Assembly: GCF_000161935.1 (NCBI RefSeq)
Contig: NZ_GG698804.1
Span: 1-64,000, forward strand
Direction: 5' to 3'
Length of the DNA: 64,000 nucleotides
Source of the DNA: Limosilactobacillus coleohominis 101-4-CHN
GTDB lineage: Bacteria; Bacillota; Bacilli; Lactobacillales; Lactobacillaceae
A program made the position numbers and the translations under genes. The notes under the pieces were generated by a model, which was not told the DNA's origin, ran no database searches, and saw only the letters and a list, made by a program, of their open reading frames with translations. Every line of letters begins with the position of its first letter. Position 1 is the first letter of the stretch. Shown in pieces: positions 8,016 through 16,263 of this stretch.

Positions 8016-8756
8016 CTAATCTTCTTCGTCTTCCGCAATGAATCCAGCTTCATAAATATCAGCCACGTCATCATTGTTTTGCAATTTCTCAATCAAATGA
8101 CGGTACTGACCAACCTTGTCACTTGGCACTTCCGTCTTGTTTTCTGGAATCATTGTAACTTCAGCAGTATCTAAATCGTAACCTTTTTCTTGTAAAGCAT
8201 CACGAACACTGGTCATTGAACTTGGGTCAGTGAAGATTTGGAATTTTTCATCCGAAGCTTTCATATCGTCAGCCCCAGCGTCTAAAGCATCCATTAACAT
8301 ATCATCTTCGCTCTTGTCTAACCCATCACGAAGAATTTCAATTAATCCTTGACGGTTAAACATGTATGAAACTGAACCACTTGCCCCAAGTGAACCACCT
8401 GAGTGAGTAAATGCAGAGCGAACTGCCGCTGCTGTCCGGTTCTTATTGTCCGTAAGGCAGAAGACCATTACGGCAACCCCACCTGGACCGTATCCTTCAT
8501 AAGTGGTTTCCTCAAAGTTAGCGCCACCAGCACCAGTCGCCTTATCGATGGCCCGTTGGATGTTTTGCTTAGGCATGTTTGCAGCCCGTGCCTTATCCAT
8601 CACCAGACGTAATTGAGGGTTGTTGTCGGGATCAGGGTCACCTGCTTTAGCGGCTTGGTATAAGTCACGAGAAATTTTTTGAAAGATTTTACCACGCTTA
8701 GCATCTTGGGCGTTCTTCCGTCCTTGAATGTTATGCCATTTTGAATGTCCTGACAT
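8016..8756 (-). CDS. yebC: YebC/PmpR-family protein
   Basis: 246 residues, full length, opening with the highly conserved [15 protein letters not shown] block, then [18 protein letters not shown] and the [10 protein letters not shown] segment. Members were long called transcriptional regulators; recent work ties YebC proteins to relief of ribosome stalling, for example at proline-rich sequences. The ATG is preceded by GAGGAG. It has its own promoter overlapping the end of the upstream gene and a terminator downstream, so it is probably monocistronic. Confidence 0.96.
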   Translation of the reverse strand: MSGHSKWHNIQGRKNAQDAKRGKIFQKISRDLYQAAKAGDPDPDNNPQLRLVMDKARAANMPKQNIQRAIDKATGAGGANFEETTYEGYGPGGVAVMVFCLTDNKNRTAAAVRSAFTHSGGSLGASGSVSYMFNRQGLIEILRDGLDKSEDDMLMDALDAGADDMKASDEKFQIFTDPSSMTSVRDALQEKGYDLDTAEVTMIPENKTEVPSDKVGQYRHLIEKLQNNDDVADIYEAGFIAEDEED

Positions 8757-8798
8757 GAACTAACTCCTCTTTTCTATTTATGATACGTAAACATTAAG

Positions 8799-8827
8799 AT
8801 TTTACCAAATGAAGTGGTATAATTCAA
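8799..8827 (-). promoter_or_regulatory. Promoter of yebC
   Basis: Reading the minus strand, -35 TTGAAT (8822-8827) and -10 TAAAAT (8799-8804) are 17 bases apart. The -35 overlaps the stop codon of the upstream membrane-protein gene. Confidence 0.65.
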
Positions 8828-9639
8828 GCTTTTCGCCGGTGGAAAACAAAAGCAATAATAAAAAGAAAAATCGCCAATCCAAGATCAACCATTATCATTT
8901 GCCAGCCCACTTTTAAAATAGCATGCCCAATCTCATTAATCACTTCAGAAAATGAAGCATAATCACTAGCATACCTTTCCGGTTTAATTAAGCTTAAGCC
9001 AAACGCACTCAGAATTCCACTCAGAAGTGTTATCCATCGAAAGTCTGCTATAATCGCTTTGGTAAAGACATCCCGAATAACAATCAACAATAAAACTATA
9101 ATGCTAACAACCAAGCCGATAATTGATCCAATCCGTGCCACATGGATACCATTTTCCAATTTTTTGACATCCGAAGCGTTGAGGCGATTATTAATAATCG
9201 TTGACACTTGATTATTAATCGCTGAAGTCGGCACATTGTTAATTAACGAAGACGACACTCCGTATTTTGCTAAAGTATTCCCTGCACTGTTCTGAACCGC
9301 ATTTGCCACGTCACTAGTATCAAGTTGAAGTGGCTTGTCCTGATATATTTGGCGGATGGCTTGTTTTAACAGCTGATTTGTTTGGGAAGTCGTAATTATA
9401 TCCCCTTGAATACCGTAACCCGCCAAACTTGCATTCACATCATTTCGGACTTCCCGTACCAAACCGGAATTTGTTAATTCCTTAACCATAAATCGTTCAC
9501 TCAAAACTGTGGTCTGTGCAAATGAGCAAAATAGTAGCACAATTACTGCGCAAATTCCCAACAACCGGGTTCCCCAATGACGTTTATTTTGAACTGACGA
9601 ACCCTGATTAAGTTCACGAAGTTGTTTACGAGACGGCAC
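8824..9639 (-). CDS. Unknown membrane protein coupled to ccpA
   Basis: About 271 residues of no family I recognise. A membrane helix near the N-terminus (LLGICAVIVLLFCSF) is followed by an extracellular-looking, Asn/Ser-rich region of roughly 120 residues, then three hydrophobic segments (GSIIGLVVSIIVLLLIVI; ITLLSGILSAFGLSLI; IMVDLGLAIFLFIIAFVF). The frame is open to an ATG at 9681 inside ccpA, but a GTG at 9639 has AAGGTG six bases upstream, overlapping the ccpA stop, so this start is preferred. The tight spacing suggests cotranscription with ccpA. Function unknown. Confidence 0.8.
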   Translation of the reverse strand: MPSRKQLRELNQGSSVQNKRHWGTRLLGICAVIVLLFCSFAQTTVLSERFMVKELTNSGLVREVRNDVNASLAGYGIQGDIITTSQTNQLLKQAIRQIYQDKPLQLDTSDVANAVQNSAGNTLAKYGVSSSLINNVPTSAINNQVSTIINNRLNASDVKKLENGIHVARIGSIIGLVVSIIVLLLIVIRDVFTKAIIADFRWITLLSGILSAFGLSLIKPERYASDYASFSEVINEIGHAILKVGWQMIMVDLGLAIFLFIIAFVFHRRKA

Positions 9640-9649
9640 ACGAATCACC

Positions 9650-10675
9650 TTACTTAGTTGACTGACGATCAACGAAACCATGCTGCAAAATTACATTGCT
9701 ATTTTCATCTTGTTCAGCGTCGGCTTCTGCTGTTTCTCTGTCTTCCGACATCAACTTAGTTAACAGGCGCATTGAAACTGCCCCAATATCATAAAGCGGT
9801 AACGTCACACTAGTCATCATTGGTCGGGTTACCGTTGCTAACTTAGTATCATTACCAGTAATAATTTCGAAATCATCAGGAACTGTTACCCCCCGATCAT
9901 TTAATCCATTTAGCAATCCAGCGGCAATTCCATCATCACTAGAGAATACTGCTGTAACACCAGACTTCATCACCTTCTCAGCTAATGCGTAGCCTTCATC
10001 ATATGAATCATGAGCTTCAAATACAAGGCTTTCATCATACTTTTGTCCGGCTGCCTTCAGAGCTGCTTGATAACCTGGAATTCGTTGCTGAGCATTAATG
10101 GTACTTGACTTACTGCCAACTACCAATGCCACCTTTTGATTCTTCTTTAATAACCGAGTAACAGCTTCCTCAGTAGCTTTCTGATAGTCAATTCGCACTG
10201 CCGGGAGTTCTTCATCGTTAGTAACTGATCCGGCCACTACGACTGGCACTGTCGAATTTTCAAATTCTTCACGTAATTCATCACTAATGTCGTGACCCAT
10301 AAAGATAATTCCATCCACTTGCTTGGCAAACATGCTCCGGACCACTTGGAGGGCTTTTTTATCATCCGCGTCAGAATTCGTCAATATCATATTGTACTTG
10401 TACATCGTAGCAATATCATCAATTCCTAGTGCTAATTCTGCAAAGTAATCATTAGTAATGTCTGGAATGACAACCCCCACTGTCGTAGTCTTTTTGCTAG
10501 CTAAACCACGTGCCACTGCATTTGGCCGGTAATTAAGCTTCTTAATTACTTCTAAAACCTTCTTCCGGGTATCTGGTTTAACATTTGGATTACCGTTGAC
10601 AACTCGCGAAACGGTTGCCATTGAAACATGTGCTTCATTTGCCACTGTATAAATGGTAATTGTTTGTTTTTCCAT
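9650..10675 (-). CDS. ccpA: Catabolite control protein A
   Basis: A LacI/GalR-family regulator of about 341 residues. The N-terminal helix-turn-helix and hinge are clear (TIYTVANEAHVSMATVSRVV, then NYRPNAVARGLASKKTTTVG), followed by a periplasmic-binding-fold core with VDGIIFMGHDI and the C-terminal FEIITGNDTKLATVTRP. CcpA with HPr-Ser-P binds cre sites to repress or activate carbon genes such as ackA. The frame is open to 10744, but the ATG at 10675 has AAAGGG upstream and matches family length. The tail after residue 320 is unusually acidic (RETAEADAEQDENS). The neighbours ytxH and the DUF948 gene are as in Bacillus. Confidence 0.97.
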   Translation of the reverse strand: MEKQTITIYTVANEAHVSMATVSRVVNGNPNVKPDTRKKVLEVIKKLNYRPNAVARGLASKKTTTVGVVIPDITNDYFAELALGIDDIATMYKYNMILTNSDADDKKALQVVRSMFAKQVDGIIFMGHDISDELREEFENSTVPVVVAGSVTNDEELPAVRIDYQKATEEAVTRLLKKNQKVALVVGSKSSTINAQQRIPGYQAALKAAGQKYDESLVFEAHDSYDEGYALAEKVMKSGVTAVFSSDDGIAAGLLNGLNDRGVTVPDDFEIITGNDTKLATVTRPMMTSVTLPLYDIGAVSMRLLTKLMSEDRETAEADAEQDENSNVILQHGFVDRQSTK

Positions 10676-10734
10676 AATATAAGCCCTTTCTTCTTTGATA
10701 TGACTTGTTTTCATATCTTTTTTCATTACAGAAG

Positions 10735-10763
10735 AATATACCAAAAAAACTACTAAAGTTCAA
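10735..10763 (-). promoter_or_regulatory. Promoter of ccpA
   Basis: On the minus strand, -35 TTGAAC (10758-10763) and -10 TATATT (10735-10740) are 17 bases apart, about 60 bases before the ccpA start. Confidence 0.65.
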
Positions 10764-10798
10764 ACTTTATAACTAAAGATTATGATTCAAGCTCTTTA

Positions 10799-10839
10799 AG
10801 CCCGTTTTCAATGTAAACATTGTAAAACTAAAACGGGCT
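10799..10839 (-). promoter_or_regulatory. Hairpin with cre-like palindrome upstream of ccpA
   Basis: Arms AGCCCGTTTT (10799-10808) and AAAACGGGCT (10830-10839) are perfectly complementary and enclose the palindrome CAATGTAAACATTG (10809-10822). Part of it, TGTAAACATTGTAA, resembles the cre consensus with two mismatches, about 46 bases upstream of the -35. One arm is shared with the ytxH terminator. Confidence 0.45.
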
Positions 10840-10874
10840 GCAGTACCCGGTCAAACCAAGTTCTGCAACCCGTT
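10832..10874 (-). terminator. Terminator after ytxH
   Basis: AACGGGCTGCAG (10832-10843) pairs with CTGCAACCCGTT (10863-10874), 11 of 12 positions, just after the ytxH stop; a T-rich stretch follows on the minus strand. Confidence 0.55.
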
Positions 10875-10896
10875 ATAAAATTTTTTCGCTCAACTT

Positions 10897-11274
10897 CTAC
10901 TTTTGACTTGTCTGATCGATAATAATATCGTCATTGTCATCCTTATGAGCATTTTTTAACGCCTCACGAATGTCAGCTGTTTGTTCATCAAAATCATCAC
11001 TAACGAAATGATTAGTAAATCTATCCTTTTGATCATTAACTGCAGCCTTAAGATTACTCATTTTATCAGCTGCTCCTTCACCATAATCATGAAGCATTGC
11101 ATCAGCAATATCTAATGCATTTAAGGTGTAGTCAGTTACAACATCCATTGCTGTATAAACACTGTCAGAAACTTTTGCCTTGATCCGCTTTTGCTGTTGA
11201 TCATCTAACGAAGCCCAAGCTGCTAGCCCTGCGAGACTACCAAACGCAATCCCAGTCAGAAATTTTTTACCCAT
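10897..11274 (-). CDS. YtxH-domain protein
   Basis: 125 residues with the glycine/alanine-rich membrane segment of YtxH proteins at the start (KKFLTGIAFGSLAGLAAWASL), then a charged amphipathic region likely to form coiled coil, ending in an acidic tail. YtxH members are small membrane-associated general-stress proteins of unclear role. It follows the DUF948 gene by 17 bases and precedes ccpA, the ytxG-ytxH arrangement of Bacillus. A GGAGG site precedes the ATG. Confidence 0.88.
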   Translation of the reverse strand: MGKKFLTGIAFGSLAGLAAWASLDDQQQKRIKAKVSDSVYTAMDVVTDYTLNALDIADAMLHDYGEGAADKMSNLKAAVNDQKDRFTNHFVSDDFDEQTADIREALKNAHKDDNDDIIIDQTSQK

Positions 11275-11291
11275 TTCAAAGTCCTCCTAGA

Positions 11292-11696
11292 TTAATTATT
11301 CCTTTGCTGACGACGATTTTTAAAACGATGGAATAAGCCTAAAGCTGCCGCTTGACTAATGTTCGATACGACTTTGGAAACGGTACTACGCTGACTCCGT
11401 CTGGTATTAATCTTTTCAATCAAATTACGGGAGGCATCATTCACATCGGAAACACTTTGGCCAACATCTGCAATTGCTTGAACTGCAGGGGTAAGCATTT
11501 CTGCTTTATCATTGACATCTGTCAATAATTCATTCGTATTGTTTAGAACATTATCAAGTTCATTAGTTAGATCATTAACATTATTGGCAAGATTAGCTAA
11601 ATTTTTGACAACCTTCGTTAGGAACCAGCCAATCCAGATTACTAAAATTAAGAATGCAATTGCTGCAATTAAAGCAGCTGTTTGTCCAACTGTCAT
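11292..11696 (-). CDS. DUF948 (YtxG-like) membrane protein
   Basis: 134 residues: an N-terminal helix (ALIAAIAFLILVIWIGWFL), then a long heptad-like region rich in Asn, Leu and Val (LANLANNVNDLTNELDNVLN), expected to form a coiled coil outside or along the membrane, then a basic tail. This is the DUF948 layout. The function is not established; in Bacillus the homologue belongs to the general-stress group. The ATG follows a GGAGG-type site and it is probably cotranscribed with ytxH. Confidence 0.88.
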   Translation of the reverse strand: MTVGQTAALIAAIAFLILVIWIGWFLTKVVKNLANLANNVNDLTNELDNVLNNTNELLTDVNDKAEMLTPAVQAIADVGQSVSDVNDASRNLIEKINTRRSQRSTVSKVVSNISQAAALGLFHRFKNRRQQRNN

Positions 11697-11757
11697 TTTG
11701 CTCCTCCTTACTTTCCTTGTTCAAAGGATATCACGAATACAAAATTCGGGCAAACCA

Positions 11758-11785
11758 TTGCTTTTTTCGCATTTTCTGATATGAT
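11758..11785 (+). promoter_or_regulatory. Promoter of the MscS-family gene
   Basis: -35 TTGCTT (11758-11763) and -10 TATGAT (11780-11785) with 16-base spacing. A perfect 16-base palindrome, CACTTTTTAAAAAGTG (11800-11815), lies in the predicted leader and could be an operator or small hairpin. Confidence 0.6.
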
Positions 11786-11847
11786 ACTAGCAATACAAAC
11801 ACTTTTTAAAAAGTGACAAAATTATTTGATGAGGATGACTTAATTTA

Positions 11848-12690
11848 ATGAATTCACAACTCACAACCTATTCCAAGCACTTTCAAAAAACGATTACTGA
11901 CATCAATTGGTTTCACATTGGTGACAACATTATTCATAAGTTCAGTACACTAGTGTTTGCCACGGTCGTCTTCGCAATTATTTTATGGGTGGGTAAGTGG
12001 ATCATTAACTCCATTTTTCAACAAACGAAGCGAATTGAAATCCTCGGTGGCTTTAAACGTGCTGCCACTTTTCGGGCGCTATCTTTGAATATTTTCCGAT
12101 ATACAACTTACTTTTGTTACTTATATGCGGTCCTGTCAATTATTGGCGTTCCGGTAGGCACCCTAATTGCTGGGGCAGGGATTTTCAGTATTGCCCTTGG
12201 TTTAGGGGCCCAAGGTTTCGTTAGTGATGTTGTAAATGGTTTCTTCATCTTATTAGAGGAACAATTGGATGTTGGTGACCTGGTTGAGATCAATCAAATT
12301 AAAGGAACCGTAAACGCAATTGGTTTGCGCACAACAAAGTTGTTGAGCCCTGATGGAACTCTTAATTTCATTCCTAACCGATCTATCAATATTATTAAGA
12401 ATTATTCCCGTCATGCCCACCTGGTCAATATTGACTTAAATATTCCAGTGGATGCAGATTTAGAAAAAGTCAAACAAATCATAACAAAGGAGAATCAAGA
12501 AATGATGCAGACCGAGCAAGCCGAGCTAGTGGCAACGCCAGAAATTATTGGACCAGTCGACGTTAATGGTAAAGTAGTTTTCCGCGTTGCCGTAAATATG
12601 CCAACCAACAATCAAGCCAAAATCACCGCAAAATTATTGAGTGCCTACCTGAAAGCACTTGCTCGGGGAGGCATTCATCTAGCTGAATAG
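11848..12690 (+). CDS. Small-conductance mechanosensitive channel (MscS family)
   Basis: 280 residues, MscS-like length. Membrane helices lie at about 30-50, 75-95 and 100-125; the last is the pore-lining TM3 with its glycine/alanine pattern (IAGAGIFSIALGLGAQGFVSD), followed by the beta domain motif LLEEQLDVGDLVEI and RTTKLLSPDGTLNFIPN. Such channels open under membrane tension and release solutes on osmotic downshift. The ATG has GAGGATG about 13 bases upstream. The gene starts a two-gene plus-strand unit with the HAD hydrolase, 13 bases apart. Confidence 0.95.
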   Translation: MNSQLTTYSKHFQKTITDINWFHIGDNIIHKFSTLVFATVVFAIILWVGKWIINSIFQQTKRIEILGGFKRAATFRALSLNIFRYTTYFCYLYAVLSIIGVPVGTLIAGAGIFSIALGLGAQGFVSDVVNGFFILLEEQLDVGDLVEINQIKGTVNAIGLRTTKLLSPDGTLNFIPNRSINIIKNYSRHAHLVNIDLNIPVDADLEKVKQIITKENQEMMQTEQAELVATPEIIGPVDVNGKVVFRVAVNMPTNNQAKITAKLLSAYLKALARGGIHLAE

Positions 12691-12702
12691 GAGATGAATA
12701 CC

Positions 12703-13560
12703 ATGACCGTGAAAATGATTGTTACGGATATGGATGGAACATTTTTAAACGACCATCATTCTTATAACCATAACTTATTTGCTTATGCTTTCGCTCTGAT
12801 GCGAGCGCGGGGAATTAAATTTGTCCTCGCCAGTGGTTCAAGTTATCCGCGACTACGACGTGACTTTTTTGAATTCAAGGATCATTTAGGTTTTATTTCA
12901 CAAAATGGTTCAGTCACTCACGTGGGGAATCGTTTAATTGACTACATCCCACTTACTCCACATGATTTAAATAGTCTTTTATTTGTCCTGCACCGAACTT
13001 CCTTGACTGACTTCATTGATCAACTAGTTGTTTCTGGGGTTCATGGTTCATACGTTGATGCTTCCATGAGTGATGATGACTTTAACCGAATGAAAATTTA
13101 CTACGAAAAAATCACTCGGGTCCCATCATTATTAAACGTTTTTCAAACATTCCCAGATGAAATCTTCACCAAAATTACGATTTGCTTTTCCCATTCTTTA
13201 AACTTGGATGACATTCACGCCAAATTAGATAACCATCTACCAGCCAATTTGTTAATGGAAAATTCCGGTTATAACTGTGAATTAATTGGTAATGCCTTGG
13301 CAACTAAACGGAATGCCATCCAAACTTTGCAAAACATTTATGGTATCAAAGATCCAAACGAAATTGTAACTTTTGGTGATAACGAAAATGATCTCGGTAT
13401 GTTGTCAATGACCCGAAACAGCTTTGCGATGGCTAACGCTGCTGACCACATTAAGTTTCAAGCTGCTCACACGACCGCTGTTTCAAATAATGATGATGGT
13501 GTTTTAGCAACCATCATGAATATTCTTGATATGAAGTTGCCCCTCCAAGTTGCCCAATAA
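12703..13560 (+). CDS. Cof-type HAD-family sugar-phosphate phosphatase
   Basis: About 285 residues. HAD motif I is IVTDMDGTFLN at the start, motif II is LASGS, and motif IV is VTFGDNENDLGM with the FAMANAA continuation; the middle is a type IIB cap domain. The enzyme dephosphorylates small phosphorylated metabolites; the exact substrate is unknown. The ATG at 12694 directly abuts the AGGAG site, while the ATG at 12703 has 9-base spacing and matches the family start. It is likely coupled to the MscS gene. Confidence 0.93.
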   Translation: MTVKMIVTDMDGTFLNDHHSYNHNLFAYAFALMRARGIKFVLASGSSYPRLRRDFFEFKDHLGFISQNGSVTHVGNRLIDYIPLTPHDLNSLLFVLHRTSLTDFIDQLVVSGVHGSYVDASMSDDDFNRMKIYYEKITRVPSLLNVFQTFPDEIFTKITICFSHSLNLDDIHAKLDNHLPANLLMENSGYNCELIGNALATKRNAIQTLQNIYGIKDPNEIVTFGDNENDLGMLSMTRNSFAMANAADHIKFQAAHTTAVSNNDDGVLATIMNILDMKLPLQVAQ

Positions 13561-13564
13561 AATA

Positions 13565-13610
13565 AACCGCCTCATCATTCTCGGACTACCGAATGATGAG
13601 GCGGTTTTGA
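13565..13610. terminator. Bidirectional terminator between convergent genes
   Basis: AACCGCCTCATCATTC (13565-13580) and GAATGATGAGGCGGTT (13591-13606) form a perfect 16-bp stem with a 10-base loop, between the stop codons of the HAD and YfcE-type genes. Confidence 0.9.
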
Positions 13611-13612
13611 TC

Positions 13613-14134
13613 TTAACCACGTTTAAACGTAAATTTTAATTTTGGCACTGGTTGTAAATGACGATCATAATACTGAACATGAAAGCTTGCTTTCGTGGCT
13701 TCAACAACCGCAAAGGTTCCACCAATTCCAACATACTCACCACGTGGAAAACTAATGCTTCCCGGGTTTATAAAAAGTCGCTGATCACGTTCAGTCACTG
13801 CTAATTGATGCGTATGCCCATATGCAACAATGTCAGCATTAGTTTCTTGAGCGAGCAGTAGCAACGGTGTTAGGGTCGTATTAACTTGATAAAGATGTCC
13901 ATGGGTGACTGTCACAACCTGATCATCAATTTGACGAGTAATTACTGACGGATAATCAAATCCCCAATCAGTATTACCAATCACGGTTGCATAATTCTTC
14001 ATGACTGGCGTTGATGGTGCCAGATTTGAATCTCCACAATGGAAAATACCGTCGACCCGGTCACCAAATTGCGTTACAATCTCGTGAAGGATTTCTTCAT
14101 CACCATGATTATCACTTACAAAAAGAACCTTCAT
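13613..14134 (-). CDS. YfcE/YsnB-type metallophosphoesterase
   Basis: 173 residues with compact phosphoesterase motifs: VSDNHGD, HCGDSNL, GNTDW, THGH and AYGHTHQ, ending in NPGSISFPRG, the signature of the YfcE/MJ0936 family. Members hydrolyse phosphodiesters with divalent metals; the physiological substrate is uncertain. The frame runs to 14149, but the ATG at 14134 overlaps the stop of the upstream gene as TAATG and begins the conserved strand, so it is the start. It is the third gene of murI-rdgB-yfcE, as in Bacillus racE-ysnA-ysnB. Confidence 0.93.
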   Translation of the reverse strand: MKVLFVSDNHGDEEILHEIVTQFGDRVDGIFHCGDSNLAPSTPVMKNYATVIGNTDWGFDYPSVITRQIDDQVVTVTHGHLYQVNTTLTPLLLLAQETNADIVAYGHTHQLAVTERDQRLFINPGSISFPRGEYVGIGGTFAVVEATKASFHVQYYDRHLQPVPKLKFTFKRG

Positions 14135-14730
14135 TACTGTCGCCACCAATCATTAAAATCCTTCATAAATGCGGTTAATGCTCGTCTCCGATGACTAACT
14201 GCATTTTTTTGTTCATCAGTCAACGTCGCCATTGCACAACCCAGTTCGTCAACATAAAACAGAGGATCATATCCAAATCCATTCTCTCCCTGCGGGTTAC
14301 GTAAAATATGACCATCAACTCGACCGTGGGCAACCAATTTAGCTCCATTGGGTTTTAACCCCACAATCGTGGTATGAAAATGTGCCGTTCGATACAAATC
14401 ATCCACACCGGCTAACTCACGTAATAATTTTTTATTATTAGCCAGATCATCATGATCACCAGCATATCGCGCCGAATGAACTCCCGGTGCGCCCCGTAAA
14501 AAATCAACCATTAATCCAGAATCATCAGCTAATACTGGCAATCCCAATTTTTTAACCGCCGCTTGAGCCTTGATGAAAGCATTTTGCTCGAAAGTCTGCC
14601 CATTTTCATTAATTGGACATTCTGGAAAATCAGCTAGGGTTCTGGTTTGAATACCAACTGGTTCTAACATTTCAGCATACTCACGCGCCTTACCCAAATT
14701 TTTCGTTGCAATTACAATTGTCTTCATCAT
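14134..14730 (-). CDS. rdgB: Non-canonical purine NTP pyrophosphatase (XTP/dITPase)
   Basis: 198 residues, HAM1/RdgB family: IVIATKNLGKAREYAEML binds the triphosphate, then LADDSGLMVDFLRGAPGVHSARYAG carries the catalytic and metal residues, and GENGFGYDPLFYVDE is the third signature. It removes ITP, dITP and XTP from nucleotide pools to prevent mutagenic incorporation. Its ATG abuts the end of murI and its stop overlaps the yfcE start, so the three genes are translationally linked. Confidence 0.97.
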   Translation of the reverse strand: MMKTIVIATKNLGKAREYAEMLEPVGIQTRTLADFPECPINENGQTFEQNAFIKAQAAVKKLGLPVLADDSGLMVDFLRGAPGVHSARYAGDHDDLANNKKLLRELAGVDDLYRTAHFHTTIVGLKPNGAKLVAHGRVDGHILRNPQGENGFGYDPLFYVDELGCAMATLTDEQKNAVSHRRRALTAFMKDFNDWWRQ

Positions 14731-15533
14731 TAGTCTCCCGGAATATCAACATGCTCACACGTAAAATGATCTCCAGGGAGCCACTTTTCAGCACCCGTTT
14801 GTAATTCCTGGAAATCACCCGTACTATATAGTTTCATCGTTCCCGGTTGGTCACTGCTAGTTAGTTGATCAGCTTCCGTCAACATTTGCTTCGCAGTTTT
14901 GACCGTTTCTAGTGCGGGATCAACTAATTTCACATCTGGCAGTAAATTGCTAATTTCCTTCGCCAAGAATGGAAAGTGTGTACATCCCAGTACCAGGACA
15001 TCTACTGGCTGTTTTTTAAAAATCGCCAATTGCTCATTGACAACTTCTTGTGCTTTCGGTGTGCCAACCTCATTGTGTTCAACCACACTTACCATCGGTT
15101 GTGCGGCCTTTGGAATGACCGTGACATCTGGATTTAATTCATGAATCGTTTTCGGGTAGGCACCGGCCTTAATCGTTCCCTCAGTTGCGGTCACCCCAAT
15201 CCGAGCATGTTTAGGCTGCGCTAAAGCAGCTTCTGCCCCCGGCTTAATCACACCAATTACTGGAATTGGTAATTCTTTTTGTAAAGTTGGTAATGACGCC
15301 GCAGTCGCGGTATTGCATGCAATGATCATCATCTTAATATCATAGGTCATTAAATACCTACCAATATTTAATGCCAGTTGACATACATTTTCTTGTGTCC
15401 GTACCCCATAAGGGAAATGACCCTGATCACCAACAAAAACGATTGATTCATTTGGTAATTGTTCCCGAATAATGCGGATGACCGATAAACCACCGAGTCC
15501 AGAATCCATAACACCAATTGGTCGATTATCCAT
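14730..15533 (-). CDS. murI: Glutamate racemase
   Basis: 267 residues. It interconverts L- and D-glutamate to supply D-glutamate for peptidoglycan. Both catalytic cysteines are in place: IACNTATAASLP in the first half and VLGCTHFPFL in the second, with VMDSGLGGLSV at the substrate site and the FVGDQGHFPYG loop typical of this family. It is the first gene of the murI-rdgB-yfcE operon, with GGAGG upstream of the ATG. Confidence 0.97.
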   Translation of the reverse strand: MDNRPIGVMDSGLGGLSVIRIIREQLPNESIVFVGDQGHFPYGVRTQENVCQLALNIGRYLMTYDIKMMIIACNTATAASLPTLQKELPIPVIGVIKPGAEAALAQPKHARIGVTATEGTIKAGAYPKTIHELNPDVTVIPKAAQPMVSVVEHNEVGTPKAQEVVNEQLAIFKKQPVDVLVLGCTHFPFLAKEISNLLPDVKLVDPALETVKTAKQMLTEADQLTSSDQPGTMKLYSTGDFQELQTGAEKWLPGDHFTCEHVDIPGD

Positions 15534-15654
15534 TGTAGTGCCTCCTTAAATTAGACAAATTAGATTAAATGACATATTCAACTTTATTATATCGTTATTA
15601 TATCGTTATTTAAAAAGAATTACTAATTCTGTGCACTTTTGTTTATGAATTGGT

Positions 15655-15660
15655 TATAAT
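15655..15660 (+). promoter_or_regulatory. Candidate -10 element of the DUF2507 gene
   Basis: A perfect TATAAT with an upstream TGG lies 37 bases before the start codon; no strong -35 is seen at the expected distance. The murI/DUF2507 divergent gap also holds an exact tandem 11-mer ATATCGTTATT (15589-15610). Confidence 0.45.
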
Positions 15661-15696
15661 GATAAATGATTTGAAAATGGAAGGATTACGTTTAGA

Positions 15697-16194
15697 ATGA
15701 CTCAAAAACGTTACGATCAATTAATAAATAGCCAGCGCGGCTTTGTAACTGCCACCATGCGTGATGTAATCTTACCTGCCCTATTAGGCAAGGAAACGGA
15801 TGGGATCCTTTACTGGATTGGGAAAGATTTGGCCCGTGAATACCCCGTCGCCTCAATTGACGACCTAGTTTTACTTACTCACCAACTGGGTTTTGGCAGT
15901 TTACAGTTAATCAAGGACTCCCCGCTCCAACATACCTTTAAATTAAGTGGTCCGGAAGTAACTGAGCGCTTAGCGATTGACAAAGAAAAAACCTCGTTTA
16001 CTTTAGAAGCTGGCTTTATTGCTCAAGAACTAGAATTCCAACTGGGCACTATTACTGAAGCGGAAGTAGAAAGTATTAAGCATAAGGAAGTCCGCATTTT
16101 TGCCCAAAATGATCCACAAAAATTAAGTGATCAAGAGGAAACTGAAATTGCTTCGTTTATTAAACTCAAACGCCCACAGGATCAACATAAATAA
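15697..16194 (+). CDS. DUF2507 (YslB-like) protein
   Basis: 165 residues. The N-terminal block (LPALLGKETDGILYWIGKDLAREYP) followed by GFGSLQLI and a beta-rich C-terminal half with EAGFIAQELEFQLG matches DUF2507/YslB proteins, which have a fold related to heme/ligand-binding V4R-type domains but an unknown role. The Bacillus homologue also lies near murI. Ribosome site GGAAGGA; single gene with its own terminator. Confidence 0.88.
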   Translation: MTQKRYDQLINSQRGFVTATMRDVILPALLGKETDGILYWIGKDLAREYPVASIDDLVLLTHQLGFGSLQLIKDSPLQHTFKLSGPEVTERLAIDKEKTSFTLEAGFIAQELEFQLGTITEAEVESIKHKEVRIFAQNDPQKLSDQEETEIASFIKLKRPQDQHK

Positions 16195-16198
16195 TAAA

Positions 16199-16242
16199 AA
16201 TAATGGCTCAGAGTTCAGTATCAAGAACTCTGAGCCATTATT
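16199..16242. terminator. Bidirectional terminator between DUF2507 gene and trxA
   Basis: AATAATGGCTCAGAGTTC (16199-16216) and GAACTCTGAGCCATTATT (16225-16242) form a perfect 18-bp stem with an 8-base loop between convergent genes. Confidence 0.88.
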
Positions 16243-16263
16243 ATATTCAGAAACATATGAACA

